NCBI GenBank assembly: GCA_026120185.1
Contig: JANUWF010002353.1
Span: forward strand, 124,001-188,000
Length of the DNA stretch: 64,000 nucleotides
Source: Voacanga thouarsii
Lineage: Eukaryota; Streptophyta; Magnoliopsida; Gentianales; Apocynaceae
Direction: 5' to 3'
Shown: positions 30,141-43,585 of the stretch, in pieces
Numbering within the stretch: position 1 is the stretch's first letter
Layout of the letters: the number at the start of each line of letters is the position of its first letter
Position numbers and translations under genes: made by a program
Notes under the pieces: model-generated
What the model was told of the DNA's origin: nothing
The model's database searches: none
The model's input: the letters and a program-made list of their open reading frames with translations, nothing else

Positions 30141-32269
30141 ATGAAATTAATCCATCTTATCACCAATAACATTTCCAAACACGACATTTTCTGCCGCTTT
30201 CACCAACGATCTCTATCTTCTAAATTTTCTGATTTTTTCACACACAAAAGGACTCCCCAACTTCATTCTCGGTTAAATCCTTGCTATACTGAATCTGGGA
30301 TTCGTCAAAAACCTCTGCGTTCAATTTATAAGTCATTCATTCGAAAATCCGTCTATTGTTCATCCTCATCTTCGAAGGATCAGAAGATGGGTGTGCTGTC
30401 TTGGTACTTATCGGTGCTGAATTCCCGGCCCATTACTACGAAAAGCATATCGTCGGCCCTTATTTACGCAGCTGCTGATTTGACCTCCCAGGCAAATTTT
30501 TACTTGAATTGTCATTGCATTGATTATTGGGGAGGTTAGGGGAAAATGCAGTGTGTCTTGATTGTGGAGCATATTATTAATTTTTTGGTCGTTAAATTCA
30601 TTTATTTGTATTATCATCGTTTAGATTCAGCGCCTTGCTGCTAAAAATTAATTCTTTCTTTGTATTATAAAGAAAAAGATTTTCCTTTTATGAGTTTAAA
30701 TATGAGAGGAGAAGGGAAATGCTTCAACAACTGGAAATGGAATCATTTCTTGAAGCTTTTAACTGACCCTGAGTTTTGAATTTATTTGTTTTCAAATATA
30801 TGTTGCTTTTACCCATTGTTGATTTTTGTTCTGTGTTAACTGTCAGACAATTACAATGCCACCTTCAGGTTCTCTGAATTTTACAAGGACATTGAGGATG
30901 GCTGCGTATGGCCTGATTATATTAGGTATATCACAACATGTCTGGTTTAATTTCATAGGACGAATGCTGCCTAAGCGAGATATATTCACTACATTGAAGA
31001 AAATTGTTGTGGGACAGCTTGTATTTGGACCTTATACTACTTCCGTTTTCTTCACATTTAATGCAGCTCTACAAGGTATATATTTCCCTCCTTTTTTGAA
31101 CATGAAATTGCCTCTGCGTCAATAGTTTTAACGTCATGACACTTTCATTTGTGGTTTCTGATTATTATTTTTTTAAAAGTGAAGCTGGTTGAAGGGTTCC
31201 CTTCTCACATTTTTTTTCCTTTTGAATGACAAGTTATTTTGAGGGACAAGGAGTTCTTTTATATATGTGATTCATTGTCCTGTTTTACAGGCGCTTTTCT
31301 TGTGTATATGACCAGGGATATATCATGAACAAAGTTTCAGATAATAGGGATTTAGTTTGCAATGAACTATATTTGAGCAATTTGTTTTCCTTTCTCTATC
31401 ATTGCAAGTTTGCATATAGGATGGGATAAAAGGCCATTAATTTTTTTTCCTTGTTATAGCATAATAAGTTGACATGTGCTTATTGATGACTGAATTATGT
31501 GAGATTAAAATATAAGGTTAAACAGTGAGGTCGTGGAAATCGGAGTATGGTTGTACATAATCTCTTGTCATTCTTCAAGACTGCGTTGATAAGAGCTTAG
31601 TAAAGTGCTTGTGCTCTGTAAGAGATCTAAATGTAAAGAAGTGCAAAAATAAGCCTAATGTTGTCCAGGTGCAGTTTCTAAATCTGCCAGATCCATCTGA
31701 GTTTACGTGTTTCACATTGCAGTTAAAATGGAGTAGGAATGATAACTTAAGCAAAATATTTTTTCACGAATACCAGAAATTTTGCTTTTTAACTTCATGT
31801 AGTCTTTGGCTTGCTCCTCCACCTTTGAGGACTTTTTAAATATATATAATCATTTACAGTTGTTTTTAATCACCTCGTGCTTCAGGTGAAAATACAACTG
31901 AGATTGCTGGGAGACTGAAGCGAGATCTGCTGCCAACATTGCTAAATGGCCTCTTTTTCTGGCCTGTATGTGATTTTTTCACATATAAAGTCATCCCTGT
32001 CCATTTACAGGTATATGAATGTAGTCTTTTTCCTGAATTAATACAAAGGATTGGTTCTGGTCTTCTTCCCCAATAACTCACAGAGAACAAAAGCTCAGAT
32101 TTTTTTTTTTTTTTTTTGGGGGTCAAATGTAATATGATACTTCTAAGTATACTAAATCTCTTTATTTTGATATATTTTCTGCCAGCCATTGATGAATAGT
32201 ACCTTTGCATACATCTGGACTATATATTTGACATACATAGCAAGCCTAAAGAAAGCAGCTACTGATTAG
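30141..32269 (+). CDS. Mpv17/PMP22 family membrane protein
   Basis: The exons are 30141-30491, 30847-31075, 31886-32010 and 32186-32269, giving 262 residues. The family region starts near MGVLSWYLSVL (Met83) and runs through ALIYAAADLTSQ, RTLRMAAYGLI, an ISQHVWFNFIGRMLPKRD stretch, GQLVFGPYTTSVFF, and the C-terminal signature FWPVCDFFTYKVIPVHLQP, then AYIWTIYLTY. These proteins have about four membrane helices and sit in mitochondrial, peroxisomal or plastid membranes; yeast Sym1 and animal Mpv17 act in inner-membrane homeostasis. The first 82 residues are rich in Ser, Arg and Lys and poor in acids, as in an organelle-targeting presequence. Met83 could be an alternative start. Intron 1 has a GC donor (CAG, then GCAAAT) instead of GT. 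The other introns are GT-AG. Confidence 0.93.
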
Positions 32270-32814
32270 TTCTACAGTCTATCTTCATATTTCCTTGGAT
32301 CATTGCTTGGAGGAATGAAAAAGAAATGTTCCAAGAATCACCTCCTTCAAGAAGGGCCAGCATTTGAAGACCTCTGATTGCTAACAAAATGTAGACATTT
32401 CTTCAAATTTGCAGTTTCAGGTAAATCCAGGGCATAATTTAGGTGTTCATGAACTGGTATGTTTTTGTGTAGTTTGCTTCTTCTAAGTAGGTTTTATATA
32501 TTACTCCATTATTTATTCTACATCCTTTTCCCGGATTCGAATTTCGACTTATGGGATTCCGATGCTTCTTCTTCTTGGATATTTCATAAGATGTGAAGTT
32601 ATATTAAAGAAGCAGATCTTGCATCAGGAGAGTGTTTCAGAAAACATTTTCATTCAGTTTGTATTTATATGACTAATGTTCTGTGATTATATGCATGTAC
32701 TTGATCAAAGAGAGGAAATTTAAGAACCAGAAAGTTAAACAAATGATAAAACTCATTCCCAAATCATTTTATCTCTTGATAATTTTGTTTAATTTAATAT
32801 CTTCTTAGTTATTC

Positions 32815-33310
32815 TATAAATGAACCGAACATTCGTAAATGAAAGTTCATTCGTGTTCGAATAAAGTAAATGAAATATTAAGTTGGATTAATAAAAGAAC
32901 GAATTCGAATATTTACGAACATATTCGAATGTTCGTAAATATATTATATATTATTAATTATATTATATTTATTTATATTATATAATATTAAGATTTATTC
33001 TTAATAAATATTATATTATGGTATTAAGATTAATTATATTATTTTATTTATTCAATATTATAATATTTTATTATTTTATTATTTTTTGAATTATTATTTT
33101 ATAAATTTTAAAATAAAAAATATCAAATAAACGAGTTCGAACAATTTGAATTCAAACAGTATCAAACAATAATTAAACAAATTCGAACTTAAAGATTATG
33201 TTCGAACGCAAATTTAAAAATATGATACTCAATTCATTTGTATTTAAATACAACTTTATATTTTCTAGCTTCGTTTATATTCAAATATAACTATACAATT
33301 ATAATGTGTG
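32815..33310. mobile_element. AT-rich element with inverted GAACATTCG-type ends
   Basis: The flanks are rich in opposed forms of CGAATTCGAATATTTACGAA and AACGAGTTCGAACAATTTG, surrounding a nearly pure A/T core at 32940-33120. The layout matches 13735-14250, so both are probably members of one non-autonomous family. It lies about 550 bases past the stop of the Mpv17-like gene. Confidence 0.45.
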
Positions 33311-34522
33311 AACTTTTTCTTTATTCAAAACTAATTACTTAGAGTAGCAAAGTCTCTTGTTCCTCAACAAAAACTCTTGTAATGAAAGGTTGAGGGTGTA
33401 AGTGGATTGTGATTCTTTCAAATCTAAATTTTCATTTTAATTTAAAAATATTTATTTTTCAAAAATTACTGTACACTCATAAATCATATTATTATTTTAA
33501 TCTTACTTACATTACAAATTAATTTTATATATTTAATAATTTTTATTATATTTAAACAAATTCATTTAAAACAATTTATATTTAAATGCATCATAAATAT
33601 TAAATAGTCATAAGATATACGGAGTGGATGTCTCGCATGAGCTATTAGCTCTACAGTAACAGCAACACATGAATTTGCACTATAGTAATTCAAAACTATT
33701 GAATTAATAACAAATTAATAGAAATAATAATCTTAAATACCATTTAGAATTAATAACATAAATAAATAATCTTAAATCTCATTTAACGTTGTCCTTTAGA
33801 TAATAACCTAAATATAATTATTGGCTAAAAAAAAAAGGACTATATCAGCCCAGACTCAGAGCGGCAGCAAAGTGACCCGGAAAGAAATTAGATTCTTTTT
33901 GGAACATGGGGCTTTTCGGAAAGGCCCAAATTTCAGGAAAAAATCTTCAACAAAGGCCCCCACTATCATTATATTCCAAAATGCGGTGCACCAACCCAAG
34001 AAAAGTAACCAATAGTAATCGCCCACGTTGACGACCAAAATGGTCCTGCGACCAATAAAGGTCGCGATCAACGGGCCAACTACATCGGATACGGTCGCGG
34101 TCACCACAACCGAAAATTTGCATTGCAGACACGTGTCACCTTGAACTCCATTCTTGAGTCGGCATTTAAAACGGTTGGCCTCGAGAGCTCAAACGTATCT
34201 CAGTAACGACTAACGACCGCGGCCTTTACCCCGCTGCGTCCCCTTCTCTGCCGGAGCCGAGACGGAGAGGATCGAGAGTGTTTGCAATTCCTTTTCCAAT
34301 TGTAATCGTCTTGAGTTTCAGGTACAGAAAGAATCCATCTTTCGGTTTTTGGCGGTTCTTTCAGTTCTTTTATGGATTCTCTGTTTTCTTGTCTGTTACA
34401 GTGCTTGTTGACTGTTGTTCAAGAATTTCACCTCTTTTCTCTCTGTCTCATCTGGCCGGAGGGAGGAAGAAAAAGAAATTCGAAGGTTTTTGGTCGGTTT
34501 GCTTTGATAGTAGGGATCCGCG
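33311..34522. promoter_or_regulatory. Intergenic region and probable promoter of the 88-residue protein gene
   Basis: The first 500 bases are AT-rich without features I recognise. From about 33990 the composition turns GC-richer (CACGTTGACGACC, CGACTAACGACCGCGG), typical of a plant promoter/5' UTR. A W-box-like TTGAC core occurs at about 34026-34030. The 5' UTR probably contains 34278-34522, which has several short upstream reading frames. Confidence 0.4.
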
Positions 34523-36123
34523 ATGGAGTGGTGGAACAAAATGATGGTTCCCATTAGAAAGGGTTGGATCAAGGTTGCCAAACCTTTCGGTCTTCGGAAA
34601 ACTGGTGGGTTTCTCCTTTTTCTTTTTATAATTTCTGGATAAAATTCTTGATTTAGTTGTCAATGAGTAAATTTTCGTTTTTTTTTTTTTTTTGATCAAA
34701 CACTTTAAAGAAATCTCTTTGATGTGATTTGTTTTGCATGTTACTTGCGGGTACATGGAAATTGTTTACATATGTTTTTGCTGAATTCTGTAGAGAAGTG
34801 AAACTAAAGGTCACGGTGGCCTTCAATCAAGGGTGTTATTAACATAATCATGATCCTCCTCATTCCTTGTTTCCCTGATTATTTTTTGATGATTCGCTTT
34901 TGTGGAAAATATAATAAAATGGAAGGAGGAAAGGGAACAACAATGTCTTATTGAGGTTGAACAATTGAAGCTTATGGGGGCACATCAGTTTAAAAAAATA
35001 GCTAGTTACTTATAAAATAATAACTCAAAGGATGATTATAATTGGCTTGACGGAAGATATTGTAAATGGTCAGACATACAAGAGTCTCAATCTTTTTATA
35101 TTTAAAACCAGTAAGCTGCATTAGAGTTGTTACTTCTTGTCATCAAGTAGTCATCATCATAATCTTTAACTTATTTTCAAGATATTTTGATCATGGTAAT
35201 AAATGGCTATTGTTGGTTGGTCCAAATGAATTCCCTTGGTTAAAATGTTTAGACTGTCTTGATCTTGATGCGTCAGGGCTACATTATTGGTATGTGGATT
35301 TTTAATATATCTTTCACATTTTTTAATTAAGAATTCAAGATTTAATTCCACAATTATTATAAGACGTTTGTGCAGATTGTCAATCCCCTTTCCAACCTGC
35401 ATGTATGATTTACAAATAAAAAAAAATAGAACATAAAAGAATAAATAAAAAAGTAAAAAATTAATTACTTTTGGCAAAATACTTCTAAATTGCAATATGC
35501 AGTGGGATTTAGCTTGAAGTGATGGCTTTTGGTGGTACTTACCAATTGGTTAATAGGTAAAGAATGGCATATAAACCTATAGGTAGATAAATTTTATTGA
35601 ATTGACTATAAAACATTGATGTCTGATGGATATATGTACATGGCATGATTACATTTCTTCTCGAGAATTGCTTAATTTTAATATGTCCTTACAATTTAAT
35701 TCCATATTTAAAATGCCCCCTCATTCTAAGTCCTTGACAAGACTGCAAGGTGTTTGATTTCGTTTTTGTATATGATGATGAGTATGAACTGTTTAGAAGC
35801 CCATTAGCTACTGACTGATGCTATATGCAATCTTCCTGAAATTGTATTGCCTGTCTTTTATGACATTTTATATAATTAAGCGAGCCAAATATGGCACATG
35901 GGAATGAAAAGCTAAAATCATTTTGATATCCTCTTCAGGTCTTCTTAAGTTGCACCATGATGTGAGGACGTGTGAATATGAAGACGTACATATCTTGTGG
36001 GAGATGCTTAAGAAAAATCAATTAGAGGTCACAAAATCTGCTACAAGAAGTGGCAAAGGCTGCTTTTCAAATATTGTTGAGTGGGCAAAGCGTGCTTCGT
36101 TGCTTTGCCACCACGGTGTATAA
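34523..36123 (+). CDS. Small plant-specific protein of unknown function, 88 residues
   Basis: Two exons, 34523-34604 and 35939-36123, are joined by a 1.3 kb GT-AG intron in consistent phase. The product begins MEWWNKMMVPIRKGWIKVAK and is basic and Trp-rich. It continues with GLLKLHHDVRTCEYEDVHIL and WEMLKKNQLE, and ends in a Cys/His-containing tail. The CxYEDVxxMWEML-like core is one I associate with a family of short, uncharacterised plant proteins. I see no signal peptide or membrane helix. The first ATG of the conserved frame was used. Function cannot be assigned. Confidence 0.8.
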
Positions 36124-37065
36124 TCATTCTGCTAATTGGTTTCAAGCCTCAGAACTCTTCTATTGTGTGCAATAAGAGTTACTGTTAGCAATTTTGTGAT
36201 GTCATAGATGAAAAAAATCATTTTCGTTTGTACCAGAAAGGAAAAAGAATTGGAAATGATTATAGATTCAGGATATCAGACCAACACTATTTCAAGGTGT
36301 TGTTTGTCTCGTGCAATCCAGAATATACTCAGTTAATGGTGTGCAACATATTCTGTGTGTTATATCATAGACTCTATACAGGATGTCCTTTATTAATTTT
36401 TGGGATGTAAATTATCGACTTAGAGTTTCGAAAAGCATTTAATTTATGCGCTATTAGGGTACAAGAATTTCTAAACAAGCATAATTTGCTGGATGCTGTG
36501 TCTTTCAAAATATTGTACGTGGTGCATGTGTCATGCATCTAAATGTGTCTGCGTAAAGATCTCTTTTACACTACCAATAGAGATTAAACTTGTCCAGGTA
36601 TATGTGAGATCGGTCATTTTTTTATGTAGGTAATTGATATAGGTAGTGTCATGTTTTCTTCTCAAGTTTGATGTGCTTGGGTTTTGTAGTTGCATTTTCC
36701 AGGCCTGTGAATTCGGAAGGTGTCCTTGCCTTCTTGTGGTGTCATTGCTTTTCTTCTGCTTCTTTCTTGCAGTACCATTCAGAAGTGCATTGGTTCACTC
36801 CATATGTTATCTTAGGTTCTCCTATTCCCTGGTCTTGAACATTTCCCCCCCCCCCTTTTCTCATTAAATCAACAATCAGTATAACCTAGCAAGAAGTGTT
36901 TTCAGAAATTTAGTTATCACCTTCTCAATGAGCCATTTTGCAGATTAAATGTCTGGTTTGGAAGACTTATGTTGCTTGTCATGGAGAAAATTTTGATGGA
37001 TTTTTCATTTTTTTTCCCCTGATAGGTGATCTACATGTAATTCAAGAGATCTCTACCCTTGTTTT
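36124..37065. other. 3' UTR and intergenic DNA
   Basis: No further coding region was found. A run of about 14 C residues lies at 36846-36858. The stretch ends at the left LTR of the Copia element. Confidence 0.5.
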
Positions 37066-37731
37066 TGTTAGTTAATAGGATCGACATGCTTATGTGCCAA
37101 CTAAATTAAATCTCGAAAATATGTGAAACGAATCATACCTTTGTAGATATCATCTCCACCAATACGATTCTTGAAGTCTTTGGCCTTCTGGTAATGCTCC
37201 AAACCCCCAAGTCTTCTTCAATGTAATCTCCTTGGACCAGAAAATTGCTAATCGTATTTTGTTTCTCTCTTTGTTGAGGGTGGACTCACACAAAAATTGA
37301 AAGAAAAACCTCAGAGAACAACAACGATATTTTTCACGTGTCCCTGAAATAGAGTTATATCCCATATGTATATTGGACTCTATCTCATAATACAAATCCT
37401 GATAGAATAAGAAAAGTATAGTTGAATACAACTATTTCCACTTATCCTATTCCATTTAAAATACGATTTTTTATTTCCTATAATTTTCATTAATAAATTA
37501 TAATTTACATTAATAAATTATAAATAAATTATAATTTATTATTATCCCATAATTAAGAGCCACTGAAGGGACCTGACCGGATACAATTAGACTAAGTTCC
37601 AATAAATTATTTTGTCAATAAAAATAATTTATTAATTACGTTCCACTCCACTAAAAGAACGTAACTGCACTCTTAGTCTAATCGCAATTATTGGAGTCAA
37701 TAATTATATCCATTAATTGATCGATCCAACA
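37066..37731 (-). repeat. 3' LTR of the Copia element
   Basis: This is 666 bases with TG...CA ends. It matches 44078-44725 with scattered substitutions and small indels, for example a duplicated TTAATAAATTATAA tract near 37495 that is present once at 44510. The polypurine-type tract (complement of AATTACCCCCGTCGATC) adjoins at 37732. Confidence 0.9.
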
Positions 37732-38788
37732 AATTACCCCCGTCGATCAATATAACACTTTGAATGAGGCAGTATGACCACAGTGCCTCTCATTCAAATC
37801 CTCAATTCTCATCTTCAATTTGACAGTACCATGTGACCATGTCACGCTTACAAATTGAATTCAATAGACACTATTGAATTACTGAGCTCAGATTTAACTG
37901 TCTCTTAGAAGAACCCATGAGGAAATGATCTTGCCTCTTAAAGGTGACGGATTCCATATTGCATAACAATTATTTCATATTTATTTCACTTTAATTCCCA
38001 ATATGCCGAGATATTGATTATCTAGTTAATCTCACTCTTTGGCAATTCAAAGAACTTCAAGTTAGTAAATATAAATAATTATTTACTCAGGATTAAGGTA
38101 TTATGTACGACAATCTTTTAATATTTTATTTGTATGGTCTATTCCACAAATAAATATTGATGATCCATCCAATATATCAAAATATATCCTTAATTTTATT
38201 ACCAAAGTCAAAAACAGACTTCAATAAAATTAAGACGATCTTCCAAAATAAATTACCCAAATTTATTTTAGATCGCGGATAATTTATTTTGAATTAAATT
38301 ATAAATCAAGTCTTTCTATGTTTAACAAATAAACACTTGATTTATAATATCTAAATAATTCGTGGACAAAACAGGCTCATACAAAATTCATACATATAAA
38401 TATATAAAGACATACTTTATTTAATTTCAAAAAATACAAACATTGTATTTACTCGATAGGCATATCTAACAAAAATTCTCTCACTTGTCCTAGAGTAAAT
38501 AGGACATGTCAGAAATACCCATACTTTCTATATGACTTCCAAAAATATTTACAGGTAAACTTTTAGTAAAATGATCAGCAAGATTTTCAGTATAAGAAAT
38601 CTTGCACACTTCTACATCTCCACGTTGAACAATCTCCCTAAGAGGTGATATTTACGTTCAATGTGTTTACCACGCTGATGGCTGCATGGTTCTTTTGCAT
38701 TTGTCACTGCACCACTGTTGTCACAGTACAAACTAATGGCTTAAGATGCAGAAAGAACCACTTCAAGCTCTATTAAAAACTTCTTCAA

Positions 38789-41700
38789 CTATACTGCCTC
38801 TTTAGCTGCTTCACAAGCTGTCACATATTCAGCTTCCATTGTAGAGTCAGCAATACAATATTGTCTGATACTTCTCCACACAACTGCACCACCACCTAAG
38901 ATGAAGATAGAGCCTGAGGTGGACTTGCGAAGATCTCTATCAGCTTGAAAATCAGAATCAGTGTAACCTATAGGTACCAATTCTGGAGCTGAGTAAACTA
39001 ACATATATCCTCGAGTTCTGCGAAGATACTTGAATATATACTTGACTGTTGTCCAGTGTTCCGGTCCTGGGTTTGACTGATATCTACTGACCATCCCAAC
39101 AGCATGACAAATATCTGGACGAGTACAAAGCATAGCATACATGAGACTTCCTACAGCTGATGCATAAGGAACTCGTTTCATGTATTCAACTTCATTAGGA
39201 GTTTTAGGACTATACTTCTGAGATAACTGAATTCCATGTCTGAAAGGCAATTGACCTTTCTTGGAATTTTGCATAGAAAATCTCGTCAGTATTTTGTCAA
39301 TATATGAAGCTTGAGATAAAATTATCTGTTTGTTCTTTCTATCCCGAAGAATATGAATGCCTAGAACATATCTTGCTTCTCCCAAGTCCTTCATATCAAA
39401 CGGTTTACCCAACCAACTTTTCACCAATGTTAATGTTCTTACATCATTTCCAATGAGAAGGATGTCATCAACATACAGTATGAGAAAAATCACATTACCA
39501 TCTATAATTCTCTTATAGACACAAGGTTCATCAGGATGCTGATCAAAACCATAAGTTTTAATTGCTTGATCAAACCTGATATTCCAATATCTAGATGCTT
39601 GTTTAAGCCCATATATGGACCTATTCAGCTTACAAACTTTTTGTTCTTGACCTTCTTGGATAAAACCATCTGGTTGTACCATGTAGATACATTCGTCAAG
39701 ATTTCCACTAAGGAAAGCTGTCTTGACGTCCATTTGCCATACTTCATAGTTGAAGTGAGCTGCAATAGATAGGAGGATTCTTATAGACTTTAGCATGGCC
39801 ATAGGCGAGAAGGTTTCCTCATAATCAATACCTTCTCGTTGGGTATAACCTTTAGCAACCAATCTAGCTTTGAAAGTTTCCACTTTCCCGTCTACTCCTC
39901 TCTTTCTTTTGTAGACCCATTTGCATCCACTAGGTTTTACCCCATTAGGCAGGTCCACAAGTTCCCAGACGGAGTTAGTGTACATGGAATTCATTTCTGA
40001 ATTCATTGCACTCTTCCAATGGTCTGCGTCTATGTCCTCTACAACTTCTTTATACGTGGCGGGATCCTCTTCTTCCTCAACAGAAACTGCTTGAAAAGCT
40101 TCTCCATAGAGTAAGTATCTAGAGGGACGTCGAATGACTCTCCCACTACGTCTAAGCTGTGGAGGTTCCTGGATGATTGGACTTTCCTCCTCCTCGTTGA
40201 CTGGAATTAGATCTGCTGATTCCTCAACAACTGGATTTTGAACAAGGGTAGGAGACTCTTCCACTCTATGTCCTGAAAAGCCAGTGGGTATAGAAGGTGT
40301 AACATCTATTTCTCTCCCACTGAAATCGCGCATGTTAAGTGGCATAGATACGAATCCTCCACGTGAATCTTGAATATGGGTCTCAGTAACCATTTCCTTG
40401 GGATTATCTCCCTTGATTTCTTCCAAAATAACCCTACTCTTAGATCTTCGTTCTTCTATGTACTTGTCCTCTAAGAAAATTGCATTTGTGCTTACAAATA
40501 TTTTCTTATCTTGAGGACTATAGAAGTAGTATCCCCTTGTTCCTTTTGGATATCCAACAAACAGACATAAATTTGATCGTGATTCCATTTTATCCATCTT
40601 TCCCTTTAGCACATATGAAGGACAACCCCAAATCCGGATGTGTGTCAAATTAGGCTTCCGCCCATTCCACAATTCAAATGGAGTCTTAGGGATAGACTTT
40701 GATGGAACCATATTCAATATGTATGTCACAGTTTGTATAGCATACCCCCAAAAGGATGTACTGAGTGTAGAGAAGCCTAACATTGTTCTGACCATGTCTA
40801 ACAAGGTCCTGTTTCTCCTTTCTGCCACTCCATTTTGTTGAGGAGTGCCAGGTGCACTTAGTTGAGATAAAATCCCATTTTCTAATAAGTAAGATCTAAA
40901 GTCTGATCGAAGTGTCTTAATGTTCTTTCCTAACTGCTTCTCAATCTCAGCTTTAAATTCTTTGAATTTTTCTAAGGCATCAGACTTATAAGTCATTAGG
41001 TAAACATATCTATATCTTGAGTAATCATCCGTAAAAGTAAATTCTTTGAATTTTTCTAAGGAATCAGACTTATGAGTCATTAGGTAAACATATCAATATC
41101 TTGAGTAATCATCCGTAAAAGTAATGAAATACTCATACCCACCTCTAACTTGGACACTAATTGGTCCACATACATCAAACTGCACTAATTCTAAGACTTC
41201 CTTTACTCTATTTTCTTTGGAAGGAAATGATTTTTTGGTCATTTTACCTTCCAAACAAGATTCGCAAACTTGAAAAGGTTCCACCTTTAAGTCACTTAAA
41301 GGACCTTCTTTTATAAGTCTTTGAATCCTATTTAGATTAATGTTACCAAGTCTAAGATGCCATATGAGAGTCTCATTAGTAGGAGATAACTTAATGCGTT
41401 TATTAGTTTCAGTATGATATAATGAACTGTTGGTAGGTTTCAAAACATACAGATCATTATTTAAATTTCCACGACATATCAAAGAGTTATTCAAAAATAT
41501 CTCTACTGAAAATTTATAAAATTTAACAGAATATTTTTGTTTGAATAACAAAGAAACCGAAATCAAATTTCGATAAATGTCGGGAACATAATAACAATCT
41601 TTCAAAACCAAATGTTTATTATCAAAATAAAGATAAACATCTCCAACAGCTTTTGCAGATATCACTGATCTTGTGCTAACCCTTAGAATATGCTCTCCTT

Positions 41701-42648
41701 CATTGAGATGTCTGGTTACTTGGAACCCCTGCAATGAATTGCAAACATGGTTAGTGGCTCCAGAATCTACTATCCAAATATTTGTAGAATCAACCACTAA
41801 ACAAGTTTCAATGTAAGAAAACTCACCAGTACCTTACTTGCATTTAGCTAAGTAATCTGGGCACTGTGACTTCCAATGTCCCTTCTGCTTGCAGTGGAAA
41901 CATTTGCCTTTAGGCTTTTCATCCACTCTTGCTTTCTTAACCCGCTGCTTAGGCCTTTATTATTATTCTGCTTCCTCTTATTTCCTCATTTGCCCTTAGG
42001 CTTGGAAGAGGAAGATCCAGCATGAGATAGAACAAGAGCGTTGTCACTTACCACTTTTAGGGTTGCCTCGGCGCTCTCAAACTCCTTCATTAACTCTGTA
42101 AGAGACATCTCCATCTTGTTCATGTTATAATTAACTTTGAACTGTGAAAACATCTTTGGAAGAGTTTCTAGAGCCATGTCAACCTGAGTCTCAGGCTTAA
42201 TTTCAGCCCCTAAGACCTCTGCCACGTTAAACTGAGCGATCAATTCTAACATATGATCTCTCACGAGCGTTCCAGGTTTCATGCGCATATTCATTATGTG
42301 CCTCATTGCTGCTTGACGGGCCTGACGTCCTTTGTGCTCAAACATTTGCTAGAGGCTTCTCATGATGTCTGTAGCAGTTGCCATGTTTTCATGTTTCTGC
42401 TGCAACACATTTGAGATAGATCCCAAAATGTAGCAGCTAGCCATCTCATCAGAACTCAACTACTTATCATAAGCCTCCTTTTGTTCACGCGTAGACTGTT
42501 CAGTAGGCTTAGCAGGACACGATTCAGTTAGCACATATTTGAGCTTCTCAGCAATGAGTACAATTATGAGATTCTTTTTCCAATCAATAAAATTTTCTCC
42601 AACCAGTTGGTTCTTTGTTAAAATTTGGGATAAAGTGTTGGAAGTCAT
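38789..42648 (-). pseudogene. Copia gag-pol remnant (gag, zinc knuckle, protease, integrase, RT, RNase H)
   Basis: From the 5' end on the minus strand: a gag start (MTSNTLSQILTKNQLVGENF, 42648), gag body to 41986 with interrupting stops, and a CCHC zinc knuckle CFHCKQKGHWKSQC near 41870. The protease carries the active-site motif WIVDSGATNH (about 41770). Then come the integrase GAG-pre/HLRLGN region and core with APGTPQQNGVAERRNRTLLD. Reverse transcriptase shows KARLVAKGYTQREGIDY and the catalytic ILYVDDILLIGND. RNase H shows STMEAEYVTACEAAKEA, followed by a stop. The integrase part contains an in-frame tandem duplication and one TGA. This order (integrase before RT) is diagnostic of Ty1/Copia. 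Confidence 0.92.
40957..41124 (-). repeat. 84 bp in-frame tandem duplication in integrase
   Basis: Two successive 84-base units, each encoding about TFTDDYSRYRYVYLMTYKSD plus ALEKFKEF, sit side by side within the integrase coding region. The unit nearer the protease has an Arg codon changed to TGA. The duplication preserves frame, so only that stop interrupts the reading frame here. Confidence 0.9.
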
Positions 42649-43585
42649 TTTTCTGAAATTAAATAAAATAAAACATATGAGCCATTTATCATTTCATGAT
42701 GCATGATCAATATAAAATAGTATGATGTATGATCAATATGATAATATTTTAAGTAGTAATAGAAACTACTATCAAAACATGACAACCTAAAACTCTACAG
42801 TAACATGTACCTCTATAGGAGATAACAATGTAACTTATAGTTAGGTCAAAATCCACAACCTAAAACCCCAAAGTAATATGCACCTCTATAGGAGATAACA
42901 ATATAACTTATAGTTAGGCCTGGATCATCTCACCAAAATTAATATATCTTGCATCTAAATGCAATATTAATTTTAGTGTTATTAATATTTTGGCCATCAT
43001 AGACATTATTTGGATATTCTATAAGAAGTCTTTATAATGTCTTTGATTTAAGTGTAACCCATATATTCAAATTTTATTTTATTTTAAAAAGTTTCCAATC
43101 CAATCACATCATCTATAGGGTAATTATGAATGAATTAAACTTAAAAAAAATAATTAAAATTTTGATGCCCAATCTAGTAACCAATAAAACGTAGCCTTCC
43201 TATAGGGAGACCATTTAAAATGGCACGAAACAAACGTTAATATTACTAATGGGCTAATAGGGGAGGCCAAAAGTTAATTAAAATTAACCATTTCACACTT
43301 AAATTTTTTTAATAAATTAATAAAAATATTAATTTATTTATGCATAACTAAATAGTACCTAGAGTGGTATTAATGCAAACTATATGGCATGTTAACATGA
43401 ATAATACATAATTCAATCAAAATTATATAGTAAAAACTATAAAATAAAAATAATTTTATGGCCAACCTAGACACACAAATAAAATTACAAAATTACAATT
43501 GAAAATAATAATTAGCTAACAATATAGCTAATTCTTCAATCTTCTGCAATATCAATTAAATAGTGCAACTTCATGTCATAAGACT

